In this document: positions 9,645 to 17,620 of the stretch, piece by piece
How positions within the stretch are numbered: the first letter of the stretch is position 1
Layout: every line of letters starts with the position of its first letter
Source of the DNA: Comamonadaceae bacterium
GTDB lineage: Bacteria > Pseudomonadota > Gammaproteobacteria > Burkholderiales > Burkholderiaceae_C
Direction of reading: 5' to 3'
Length of the DNA stretch: 64,000 nucleotides
Assembly: GCA_027484105.1 (NCBI GenBank)
Contig: JAIXUG010000002.1
Coordinates: 186,001-250,000, forward strand
Notes under the pieces: generated by a model
Told to the model about the DNA's origin: nothing
What the model saw: only the letters and a program-made list of their open reading frames with translations
Database searches by the model: none
Program-made: the position numbers and the translations under genes

Positions 9645-10601
9645 ATGAACGTGGGCTACACAGGCCGGTTCGCGCCCTCGCCAACCGGCCTTTTGCATGC
9701 CGGCTCGCTGGTGGCCGCTTTGGCCAGTTGGCTCGATGCGCGCGCCCACGGTGGCCAATGGCTGGTGCGCATCGAAGATGTGGACACGCCACGCTGCGTG
9801 CCTGGGGCCGACCGGACCCTCTTGCAGCAGCTGGCCTGTTGCGGTTTGGTGCCCGACGGCCCGGTGCTGTGGCAAAGCCAGCGCCATGCCGCTTACCAAA
9901 GCGCACTGGACACGCTGGTCCAAAAAGGCTGGGCCTACCCTTGCGGCTGCTCACGCAAAGACATCGAAAGCGCCTTCGAAACGACGCAAGCTCAGCCGCT
10001 GCCCCGCCACCAAGCGGCGGTTTACCCCGGCACCTGCCGCCACGGCCTGAACGGCAAACCTGCCCGCGCCTGGCGGCTCGATGTGCAGGCGGTGCAAACC
10101 GCGCTGGACCTGCCCGCACTCACCCACTGGAACGACCGCCGCTTGGGGCCGCAGCAGCAAAACGTGTGCGAAGCCGTGGGCGACTTTGTGCTGCGCCGCG
10201 CCGATGGGTTGTGGGCCTATCAGCTGGCCGTGGTGGTGGACGACGCAGCGCAAGGCATCAGCCATGTGGTGCGCGGCCAAGACCTGGACGACAACACGGC
10301 GCGGCAAATCGTGCTGCAACGTGCCTTGGGGCTGCCCACGCCCCAATACCTGCACACGCCGCTGGTGCTCGGTGACAACGGCGAAAAACTCAGCAAGCAA
10401 AATGGGGCGCTGGCGCTGGACCTGCAGCACCCCTTGGTGGCGCTGAACGCAGCAGCGCATGCCTTGGGACTGCCCAAGCTGGCCGAAGACACGCCCGTCA
10501 ACCAAGCCTTGCTTCATTGGACGGCGCTGCGCGCCAACACCTTGGGGGCAACCTTTACAAAAGCAGGTGTGCAATTGGTCAATCCGTTTGCAGCCACCTG
10601 A
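9645..10601 (+). CDS. gluQRS: Glutamyl-Q tRNA(Asp) synthetase
   Basis: Truncated glutamyl-tRNA synthetase paralogue that attaches glutamate to queuosine at position 34 of tRNA-Asp. It has the class I HIGH-like motif in [18 protein letters not shown] and the KMSKS-like motif [10 protein letters not shown]. It lacks the anticodon-binding half of GltX, and 318 residues is right for GluQRS. The track start lies inside the preceding gene, so I use the ATG giving MNVGYTGRF. It heads a run of three RNA-modification genes. Confidence 0.95.
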   Translation: MNVGYTGRFAPSPTGLLHAGSLVAALASWLDARAHGGQWLVRIEDVDTPRCVPGADRTLLQQLACCGLVPDGPVLWQSQRHAAYQSALDTLVQKGWAYPCGCSRKDIESAFETTQAQPLPRHQAAVYPGTCRHGLNGKPARAWRLDVQAVQTALDLPALTHWNDRRLGPQQQNVCEAVGDFVLRRADGLWAYQLAVVVDDAAQGISHVVRGQDLDDNTARQIVLQRALGLPTPQYLHTPLVLGDNGEKLSKQNGALALDLQHPLVALNAAAHALGLPKLAEDTPVNQALLHWTALRANTLGATFTKAGVQLVNPFAAT

Positions 10602-10696
10602 CGCGTCACCGCTTCCTTTCAGCAATCCCACCCCCTCCAGCAGCCGCGATAATCGCAGGCTTCGCCAAACACTTCGGCCCTCAAGCCACGCCCCTC

Positions 10697-11446
10697 ATGA
10701 CGACGCCCGAGAACTCCCAGCAACAGCCTGTCCAAGAAACTCTCACCGAACAGGCTGCCCCCGACGCACCCTTCATGCGGCAGATCAAAACCTATGTGCT
10801 GCGCGCCGGTCGCATGGGCTCGGGGCAAATGCGGGCGTTCGAGCAGTTCGGGTCGAAGTTCCTCATCCCCTACAGCCCTGCTCGGCTGGATGTACATGCC
10901 GCGTTTGGGCGATCCGCGCCGCTGATTTTGGAAATCGGTTTTGGCATGGGCGACGCCACGGCCAAAATCGCGCAGGTGCGACCTGGTGACAATTTTTTGT
11001 GCTGCGAGGTGCATGAACCGGGCGTGGGCGCCCTGCTCAAACGCTGTGGCGAAGAGCACATCAGCAATATCCGCATCGTGCAGCACGACGCCGTGGAGGT
11101 GATGGACCACATGCTGGGCACGGACAGCCTGGACGGCGTGCACATCTTCTTCCCGGACCCTTGGCACAAGAGCCGACACCACAAACGCCGGTTGATCCAG
11201 AGCCCCTTCATCCAGAGACTGGCACAGCACATCAAGCCCGGGGGTTACCTGCACCTGGCCACCGACTGGCAGCCCTACGCTGAGCAGATGATGGGGGTGC
11301 TGCGCGCCGAGCCTTTGCTCGTCAATACCAGCGAAGCCACCGATGGGTTTGCCGCCAAGCCCGACTACCGGCCGCTCACCAAATTTGAAAACCGGGGTCT
11401 CAAACTCGGCCACGGTGTGTGGGACCTGGTGTTCCGTCGCGTGTGA
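10697..11446 (+). CDS. trmB: tRNA (guanine(46)-N7)-methyltransferase
   Basis: SAM-dependent enzyme that makes m7G46 in the variable loop of tRNA. The SAM-binding region [17 protein letters not shown] and the conserved [17 protein letters not shown] segment are classic TrmB signatures. The start at ATG 10697 removes 60 track residues overlapping gluQRS. The first ~30 residues (Gln/Glu-rich) are poorly conserved in the family. The stop is followed after one base by the ATG of the pseudouridine synthase, so translation is probably coupled. Confidence 0.96.
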   Translation: MTTPENSQQQPVQETLTEQAAPDAPFMRQIKTYVLRAGRMGSGQMRAFEQFGSKFLIPYSPARLDVHAAFGRSAPLILEIGFGMGDATAKIAQVRPGDNFLCCEVHEPGVGALLKRCGEEHISNIRIVQHDAVEVMDHMLGTDSLDGVHIFFPDPWHKSRHHKRRLIQSPFIQRLAQHIKPGGYLHLATDWQPYAEQMMGVLRAEPLLVNTSEATDGFAAKPDYRPLTKFENRGLKLGHGVWDLVFRRV

Positions 11447-11447
11447 C

Positions 11448-12377
11448 ATGACCCGATCGGCAAGCCTGGCCCCCATGCCCTTGCGCGAGGGCGTGAGCCC
11501 CAGCGTGGTGGCGGTGCCAGCTGGCCACTGGCCCAGCCTGCTCGATTTTTTGGCCCACCGCATGCCCGGCATCTCGCGCGAGGAATGGGCGCAGCGTCTG
11601 AGCCAAGGCCTGGTGTTGCAAGAAAGTGGGCAAAGCGCCCAGCCCGACCAAGCCTGCCTGGCTGGACAACGCTTCTTTTATTACCGCCACGTGTCCGATG
11701 AACCCTGCCTGCCCATGTCAGCAAACGTCTTGTTTGAAGACGATCACCTGCTGGTGGCCGACAAGCCGCATTTCATGCCCGTCACCCCATCCGGCGCCTA
11801 TGTGCAGCAAAGCCTTCTGGTCCAACTCAAACGCCTGACGGGCCATGCCGAGTTGGTGCCGCTGCACCGCATTGACCGCGAAACGGCGGGCCTGGTGCTG
11901 TTTGGCAAACATCTGCGCGAACGCGACGCCTACCACGCCCTGTTTCGCGAACACCGAATTCACAAGACCTACCGCGCGGTGGCGACACACCGGCCCGACC
12001 TGACACTGCCCTGCGTGCACACCAGCCGCCTGGCCGAAGACCCGGTGCATTTTTTCAAAATGCGCGAAGTGCCCGGCGATCCCAACAGCGAAACCCGCAT
12101 CACTTTGTTGGACACCCAGGGGCCTAGGGCGCTTTACCAGCTCGAACCTGTCAGCGGCAAACGCCACCAGCTGCGCGTACACATGAATGCTTTGGGCATA
12201 CCGATCGAGGGTGATCAGTTTTACCCCTCGGTGCTGCGCGGTCCTGATGCAGGGGAAGATTTCAACCAGCCTTTGCAGCTGCTGGCCCACTCGGTGCAGT
12301 TCACCGACCCGCACACGGGGCAAGACCGGCAGTGGACCAGCACCCTGCCGCTGGATTGGCGCACAAGCCCGCCTTAA
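11448..12377 (+). CDS. RluA-family pseudouridine synthase
   Basis: Isomerises uridine to pseudouridine in rRNA or tRNA. The catalytic motif LHRIDRETAGLVLFGK holds the invariant Asp. The later motif KRHQLRVHMNALGIPIEGD is also family-typical. An S4-like N-terminal part (SLLDFLAHRMPGISREEWAQ) precedes the catalytic domain. At 309 residues it resembles the YqcB/RluA group, but the target nucleotide cannot be told from sequence. The start one base after the trmB stop supports an operon. Its 3' end overlaps the convergent dehydrogenase gene by 4 bp. Confidence 0.9.
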   Translation: MTRSASLAPMPLREGVSPSVVAVPAGHWPSLLDFLAHRMPGISREEWAQRLSQGLVLQESGQSAQPDQACLAGQRFFYYRHVSDEPCLPMSANVLFEDDHLLVADKPHFMPVTPSGAYVQQSLLVQLKRLTGHAELVPLHRIDRETAGLVLFGKHLRERDAYHALFREHRIHKTYRAVATHRPDLTLPCVHTSRLAEDPVHFFKMREVPGDPNSETRITLLDTQGPRALYQLEPVSGKRHQLRVHMNALGIPIEGDQFYPSVLRGPDAGEDFNQPLQLLAHSVQFTDPHTGQDRQWTSTLPLDWRTSPP

Positions 12378-15300
12378 CGGTGCTGTCGGTCTGATCCAGG
12401 CAACAAACCCGCCAGCAGCTGGCTCAGGTGCACGGCCTCACGCCCAGCACCGTCGTGGATTTGGTGGCGGCAACTGGTGCCATCGGCCACCACGATCGCG
12501 TCGGCTTGGGCGCGCACAGCGGGCAGCAAGCTCATCTCGGCCATTTGCATCGACACCTCGTAGTGGCTGGCCTCATACCCGAAACTGCCCGCCATGCCAC
12601 AGCAACTGCTCTCGATAAGCTGCGGCTTGGCCCCCGGAATCCAGCGCAAGACCTCCAACACGGGTGAGACCGCGTCAAAGGCTTTTTGGTGGCAATGCCC
12701 GTGCAACATCACCGGGCGGTCCACCGGAGCAATCTGCGCCTTCAGCGCGTCCAGCTGACCCGATTGGGCTTCACGGGCCAAAAACTCTTCGAACAACAGG
12801 GCTTGCCCGGCGATGCGTTGCGCGCCCTCGCCCAAGCCCATGACCAGCATTTCGTCGCGCAGCGTGAGCAGGCATGAGGGCTCCAAGCCCACGATGGCCA
12901 GGCCTTTATCGGCAAAAGGCAGCAGGCTTTGCACCACTTCGCTGGCCTTTTCGCGGGCCTTGTCCACCATGCCGCTGGCCAGGTAAGTGCGGCCGCAGCA
13001 CAGATGCCCGCCATCGTCCTGCAGCTTGGTCGCCACATGCACCGTGTAACCGGCCGCCTGCAGCACCTTGACGGCCGCATGCGCGTTGGCCGACTCCAGG
13101 TAGCCGTTGAAGGTGTCCACAAACAAAACCACGCCTCGCGCTGCGGCCAACACCTCTTTGCGGCTGGCGGTCGCTTGGGCAGCGCTTGGCGGGGTGTTGA
13201 AGAAGTGGCGCATCTGCCACTCGGGCAAACTGCGTTTGGCCGACAGACCCAAGAGCTTTTCCGTCAAAGCGGCCAGCAAAGGCATGCGGTTGCGCAGGTT
13301 CAAAACCGGGGCCAGGCGGGCCGCCCAGCGGGCATAGTCGGGCAAATGGGCGACCAATTTGTCTTGCAGCGTGTGGCCGTGCTTGGCCTTGTAGTGCTGC
13401 AAAAACTCGACCTTCATCTTGGCCATGTCCACCCCGGTAGGGCAATCGCGCTTGCAGCCTTTGCAGCCCACACACAGGTCCATGGCCTCGCGTACCGCTT
13501 CGCTGCTCAATGCGTCTTCGCCTGCCAAGCCTTCGATCTGGCCACTCAAAGCCAAGCGCAAGGTGTTGGCGCGGCCCCGCGTCAGGTGTTTCTCGTCGCG
13601 GGTCACGCGGTAACTGGGGCACATGGTGCCCGCATCGAATTTGCGGCAATGGCCGTTGTTGTTGCACATCTCCACCGCCTTGGCCAAGCCCTGCGCCGGG
13701 TCGCCGCCGGTGCCCGGGGCGGTGGTTTGCTCGGTGACCGGGTCGTTTTGCACATTCCAGGCGCTCCAGTCCAGCGCGGTGTGGATCGGCACCACCTTGT
13801 AGCTGGGCGGAAAACGCATCAGCGTGGTGTCGTCCATTTTGGGCGGGTTGACGATGCGCTGTGGACACAGCAGTTGCTGCGGGTCCATCTCGCGTTTGAT
13901 CTGTGCAAAGGCCTCGCTGATGCGCGGGCCAAACTGCCAGCCGATCCACTCGCCCCGGCACAGGCCGTCACCGTGCTCGCCACTGAAAGCGCCCTTGTAT
14001 TGGCGCACCAGGGCGCTGGCCTCCTCGGCAATGGCGCGCATTTTGCTCGCACCATCGCGGCGCATGTCAAGAATAGGCCGCACATGCAAAGTGCCCACCG
14101 AGGCGTGGGCGTACCAAGTCCCACGGCTGCCGTACTTGCGAAACACGCCGGTCAAAGCATCGGTGTATTCGGCCAAGCTCTCCAGCGGCACGGCGCAGTC
14201 TTCAATGAAGCTCACAGGCTTGCCGTCGCCGCGCAGGCTCATCATGATGTTCAGGCCCGCCTTGCGCACTTCCCACAGGTTTTTCTGCGGGGCATCGTCC
14301 ACCATCTCGACCACGCTGCCGGGTAACCCCAAGTCGCCCATCAGCTCCACCAGCTCCTTGATTTTGTGGGCGATGTCGGCCTTGCTCGGCCCGGAAAACT
14401 CCACCAGCAACACCGCCTCGGGCATGCCACCGTTGATGTGCGGTGACAAGGCGGTGCGGATGGTCGGCGCAAAAGCCGGGTTTTGCAAAGACAGCTCGAT
14501 CATGGTGCGGTCCACCAGCTCGACGGCAGACAGGTGCCCCACCGGCATGCCCTGACCCAGCTTGACGATGTGCTGGGCCGAATCCATGGCTTGGTAAAAG
14601 CTGGGAAAGTTCACCACGCCCAGCACCTTGGCGCGTGGCAACTCGGCCAAGCGCAAAGTCAGCGAACGCGTGAGGGCCAACGTGCCTTCGCTGCCGATGA
14701 GCAAATGCGACAGGTTGACCGAGCCATCGGCCGTGTAGGGCCGCTCATTCTGGTTGCGGAAAATGTCCAGGTTGTAGCCCGCCACGCGGCGCAAGACTTT
14801 GGGCCAGTGGGCGTCAATTTCAGGGGCATGCTGCAGGGCCAAGTCACGTACAAAATCGCCAATCTGGCGAACGCGGCCCTGGGCTTTTTCATAGGCGCCA
14901 AATTCGAGCAAACTGCCATCGGCCAGCCAAGCTTCAGCCCCCAGCACGTTGTGCACCATGTTGCCGTAAGCGATCGAGCGGCTGCCACACGAGTTGTTGC
15001 CCGCCATGCCGCCCAGCGTGGCCTGCGCGCTGGTGGACACATCCACCGGGTACCACAAGCCGTGCTGTTTCAGGGCCGCATTCAGGTGGTCCAGCACCAA
15101 GCCAGGCTCCACCGTGGCGGTGCGCTGCTCAGGGTCGACCGCGAGAACCTGACGCATGTGCTTGGAATGGTCAATGACCAAACCCGCGCCCACAGTTTGG
15201 CCGCACTGGCTGGTGCCGCCGCCGCGCGGCACGATGGGCACGCCCAAATCGCGGCAGATGTCCAAAGCCATTTGCACGTCAGCGGCGTCTCTGGGCACAA

Positions 15301-15529
15301 ACACCCCGATCGGCATGGCCTGGTAGATCGAGGCGTCGGTGGCATAACGACCGCGATCGGCTGTCGAAAAGAGGACCTCACCCCGGGTGTCCGAGCGCAA
15401 GCGCTTGGCCAACAGGGCTGCCACTTCATTGCTTTGGCGGGCCACGCCTTCGTACACCCGATTGGGCGATGTGTGGCTGAAGTCCTGGGGCACATCCTTG
15501 GACAAATCTTGGGGCAGTCGGGCGTTCAT
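12374..15529 (-). CDS. Large FAD/Fe-S 2-hydroxyacid dehydrogenase (YdiJ-like)
   Basis: A 1051-residue fusion of an FAD-binding oxidase and a two-cluster iron-sulfur reductase. The N-terminal half has the PCMH FAD motif (VPRGGGTSQCGQTVGAGLVI, then GGMAGNNSCGSRSIAYG) and the FAD-oxidase C domain. Around residues 650-710 come 4Fe-4S Cys motifs (CVGCKGCKRDCPTGVDM), then a CCG-type domain (LCCGRTYLASG and SSCCGMAGSFGYE). Length and order match E. coli YdiJ, reported as a D-2-hydroxyglutarate dehydrogenase. Glycolate or D-lactate are alternative substrates. Its ATG overlaps the GntR stop by 4 bp, so the two form an operon. The divergent glyoxylate aminotransferase suggests glycolate/glyoxylate chemistry (inference). 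Confidence 0.9.
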   Translation of the reverse strand: MNARLPQDLSKDVPQDFSHTSPNRVYEGVARQSNEVAALLAKRLRSDTRGEVLFSTADRGRYATDASIYQAMPIGVFVPRDAADVQMALDICRDLGVPIVPRGGGTSQCGQTVGAGLVIDHSKHMRQVLAVDPEQRTATVEPGLVLDHLNAALKQHGLWYPVDVSTSAQATLGGMAGNNSCGSRSIAYGNMVHNVLGAEAWLADGSLLEFGAYEKAQGRVRQIGDFVRDLALQHAPEIDAHWPKVLRRVAGYNLDIFRNQNERPYTADGSVNLSHLLIGSEGTLALTRSLTLRLAELPRAKVLGVVNFPSFYQAMDSAQHIVKLGQGMPVGHLSAVELVDRTMIELSLQNPAFAPTIRTALSPHINGGMPEAVLLVEFSGPSKADIAHKIKELVELMGDLGLPGSVVEMVDDAPQKNLWEVRKAGLNIMMSLRGDGKPVSFIEDCAVPLESLAEYTDALTGVFRKYGSRGTWYAHASVGTLHVRPILDMRRDGASKMRAIAEEASALVRQYKGAFSGEHGDGLCRGEWIGWQFGPRISEAFAQIKREMDPQQLLCPQRIVNPPKMDDTTLMRFPPSYKVVPIHTALDWSAWNVQNDPVTEQTTAPGTGGDPAQGLAKAVEMCNNNGHCRKFDAGTMCPSYRVTRDEKHLTRGRANTLRLALSGQIEGLAGEDALSSEAVREAMDLCVGCKGCKRDCPTGVDMAKMKVEFLQHYKAKHGHTLQDKLVAHLPDYARWAARLAPVLNLRNRMPLLAALTEKLLGLSAKRSLPEWQMRHFFNTPPSAAQATASRKEVLAAARGVVLFVDTFNGYLESANAHAAVKVLQAAGYTVHVATKLQDDGGHLCCGRTYLASGMVDKAREKASEVVQSLLPFADKGLAIVGLEPSCLLTLRDEMLVMGLGEGAQRIAGQALLFEEFLAREAQSGQLDALKAQIAPVDRPVMLHGHCHQKAFDAVSPVLEVLRWIPGAKPQLIESSCCGMAGSFGYEASHYEVSMQMAEMSLLPAVRAQADAIVVADGTSCRHQIHDGAGREAVHLSQLLAGLLPGSDRQHR

Positions 15530-16242
15530 TGGGCGTGTCCTTGTTCCTGGTCTTTGCGCTCAGGCTGCGCGGCTTGGGCTGCGCTGCGCATTTGATCGAT
15601 GACGATGTGGCGCTTGTTGTCCAGGTGCTGCATCAGCACCTGGCGCAAGCGCGTCCCGTCGCGCGCCTGCAGGGCCTGCACCATGGCCATGTGCTCGTCC
15701 ACGGCGCGCTGCCATTTGTCACCGTCTTGGTTGGAGCGAAACCGCAGGGCCTGCAAACGGGCGTTGACCTGGTTGTAAGTGGCGGTCAGAACCGGGTTTT
15801 TGGCCGCCGCATTCAAGCTGCGGTGGATCGCCGCATTGATTTGGTAATAGGCCGACAGATCGCGCCGGGTGTAGGCGGCCATCATGTCGTAATGCAAGGC
15901 TTGGATCTCGCTGAGCTCGGCATCGGTCACGCGCTCAGCCGCCAACTCGCCCGACAAGCCTTCCAGGCCCGCCATCACCTCGAAAGTGTGATGCACATCG
16001 GCTTCGCTCAGCTGAACGGCCACCGAGCCCCTGTTGGGCAACAGTTCCACCAAGCCCTCGGCGGCCAACATTTTGATGGCTTCGCGCAGCGGCGTGCGCG
16101 AAATGCTGAGCTCTTCGCAAAGGGTGCGCTCATTGAGTTTGCCCCCTGGCGGGATCACCCCCTCCACCAACATCTGGCGCAGGCGTTGGGCCACCTGTTC
16201 GTGCAGAACAGGACGAGAAATGGACGAACCTGCAGAAACCAT
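15526..16242 (-). CDS. GntR-family regulator (FadR/FCD subfamily)
   Basis: Regulator with a GntR winged helix (LHEQVAQRLRQMLVEGVIPP, then LSISRTPLREAIKMLAAEGL) and a C-terminal all-helical FCD effector domain. The FCD domain carries metal/effector His and Asp residues typical of 2-oxo or hydroxyacid responders. The track start is TTG six residues upstream; I choose ATG 16242 (MVSAGSSISRPV), 238 residues. It is translationally coupled to the downstream dehydrogenase. One of two copies of a 15-bp repeat lies 8 bp before its start and the other near the divergent aminotransferase promoter, so it probably controls both directions. Confidence 0.92.
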   Translation of the reverse strand: MVSAGSSISRPVLHEQVAQRLRQMLVEGVIPPGGKLNERTLCEELSISRTPLREAIKMLAAEGLVELLPNRGSVAVQLSEADVHHTFEVMAGLEGLSGELAAERVTDAELSEIQALHYDMMAAYTRRDLSAYYQINAAIHRSLNAAAKNPVLTATYNQVNARLQALRFRSNQDGDKWQRAVDEHMAMVQALQARDGTRLRQVLMQHLDNKRHIVIDQMRSAAQAAQPERKDQEQGHAQ

Positions 16243-16249
16243 GAAATGA

Positions 16250-16264
16250 TTTGAATACAAAAAA
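16250..16264. promoter_or_regulatory. Repeat copy 1, putative GntR operator
   Basis: TTTGAATACAAAAAA, identical to a second copy at 16313-16327. The start-to-start distance is 63 bp, six helical turns, so both copies face the same side of the DNA. This copy is just upstream of the GntR ATG, suited to autorepression. The TACAA half is reminiscent of GntR-family sites. Confidence 0.5.
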
Positions 16265-16312
16265 AACGGTGCTCGACGTTTATTCTAGAATGAATGTTCT
16301 TGACAAATGTAT

Positions 16313-16327
16313 TTTGAATACAAAAAA
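16313..16327. promoter_or_regulatory. Repeat copy 2, putative GntR operator
   Basis: Second TTTGAATACAAAAAA. A TTGACA hexamer lies at 16300-16305 and a TTAAAT possible -10 at 16335-16340, so the repeat overlaps the likely aminotransferase promoter region. An ATTCTAGAAT palindrome (16282-16291) lies between the two copies. Confidence 0.5.
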
Positions 16328-16355
16328 TCATCTTTTAAATCCAATCTCTTTGCCC

Positions 16356-17555
16356 ATGTTGACCACCAATTTCCACCCCACAGGCCGCCACTTTCTGCAA
16401 ATTCCTGGCCCCTCTCCCGTCCCCGACCGCATCTTGCGCGCCATCAGTTCGCCCACCATCGACCATCGGGGGCCCGAGTTCGGTGCTCTCGGCCTGAAAG
16501 TCCTGGCCGATGTGCAAAAGATATTCAAAACCCGCCACCCGGTGATGATCTACCCCGCCTCCGGCACGGGGGCTTGGGAAGCTGCATTGAGCAACGTGCT
16601 TCAGGCGGGCGACCATGTGCTGATGTACGAAACCGGGCACTTTGCGTTTTTGTGGAACAAACTGGCCCAACAGCTGGGTCTGAAGTCCGAAGTCTTGAGC
16701 CTGCCTGGCCTGGAAGGCTGGCGCCACGGCGTGCAAGCCGATCTGATCGAGCAACGGCTGAAGACCGACACCGGCCACAGCATCAAAGCCGTGTGCGTGG
16801 TGCACAACGAGACCTCGACCGGCGTGACCAGCGACATCGCCGCCGTGCGTCGGGCCATGGACGCGGCCAAACACCCGGCCTTGCTGCTGGTGGACAGCAT
16901 TTCTGGACTGGCTGCTGCGGATTACCGCCACGACGAATGGGGCGTGGACGTGACCATCAGCGGCTCGCAAAAAGGTCTGATGTTGCCGCCCGGCATCAGC
17001 TTCAACGCCCTGTCACCGCGCGCCATCGAGGCCAGCCAAAAAGGCGGCATGCCCCGCAGCTATTGGGCTTGGGGCGAGATGATCGAGATGAACAAAAACG
17101 GCTACTGGCCCTCCACGCCCAACACCAATTTGCTCTATGGCCTGAGCGAGGCCTGCGACATGCTGCTGGCAGAAGGCCTGGACCAGGTGTTTGCGCGGCA
17201 CCAACGCTGGGCCGCGGGTGTGCGGGCGGCCGTCAAGGCTTGGGGCCTGCCCATCCAGTGCGACGACCCGGCCGTTTACTCCCCCATCCTGACCGGTGTC
17301 ATGACCCCCGAGGGCGTGGACGCCGATGCGGTACGCAAGGTCATCCACCAACGCTTTGACTGCTCACTGGGCACGGGCTTGGGCAAAGTCAAAGGCCGCA
17401 TGTTCCGCATTGGCCACCTGGGCGACAGCAATGACCTGACTCTGATCGCCACCGTGGCGGGCTGCGAAATGGGCCTGAAGCTGTCGGGCGTGGCGCTGCA
17501 AGGCAGCGGCGTGCAGGCGATCATGGACCATTTTTCTGCACACCCAGCGGCCTGA
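16356..17555 (+). CDS. Serine/alanine--glyoxylate aminotransferase family
   Basis: PLP-dependent class V aminotransferase of 399 residues. The N-terminus (IPGPSPVPDRILRAISSPTI, DHRGPEF) and FPASGTGAWE-type motif (YPASGTGAWEAALSN) match serine--glyoxylate aminotransferases. The PLP lysine is in SGSQKGLMLPPG. The likely reaction is glyoxylate to glycine using serine or alanine; ureidoglycine--glyoxylate transamination is a less likely alternative. I start at ATG 16356 because the upstream track residues are promoter DNA. Divergence from the GntR-dehydrogenase operon suggests one glyoxylate-linked module. Confidence 0.87.
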   Translation: MLTTNFHPTGRHFLQIPGPSPVPDRILRAISSPTIDHRGPEFGALGLKVLADVQKIFKTRHPVMIYPASGTGAWEAALSNVLQAGDHVLMYETGHFAFLWNKLAQQLGLKSEVLSLPGLEGWRHGVQADLIEQRLKTDTGHSIKAVCVVHNETSTGVTSDIAAVRRAMDAAKHPALLLVDSISGLAAADYRHDEWGVDVTISGSQKGLMLPPGISFNALSPRAIEASQKGGMPRSYWAWGEMIEMNKNGYWPSTPNTNLLYGLSEACDMLLAEGLDQVFARHQRWAAGVRAAVKAWGLPIQCDDPAVYSPILTGVMTPEGVDADAVRKVIHQRFDCSLGTGLGKVKGRMFRIGHLGDSNDLTLIATVAGCEMGLKLSGVALQGSGVQAIMDHFSAHPAA

Positions 17556-17572
17556 TCGACAAGCTTTGAAAA

Positions 17573-17589
17573 CGCCCACGCAGTGGGCG
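17573..17589. terminator. Hairpin between convergent genes
   Basis: CGCCCAC-GCA-GTGGGCG is a perfect 7-bp stem with a 3-nt loop between the aminotransferase stop and the alaS stop. There is no good T-run on either side, so it is at best a weak terminator. Confidence 0.4.
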
Positions 17590-17620
17590 CTGTTGCAAGC
17601 AGCTCAGCGCGCTTGATGAA

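Noticed and set aside
12929-14326. 465-residue plus-strand ORF opposite the FAD/Fe-S dehydrogenase
   Set aside because: Antisense shadow of a clear 1051-residue gene with intact motifs.
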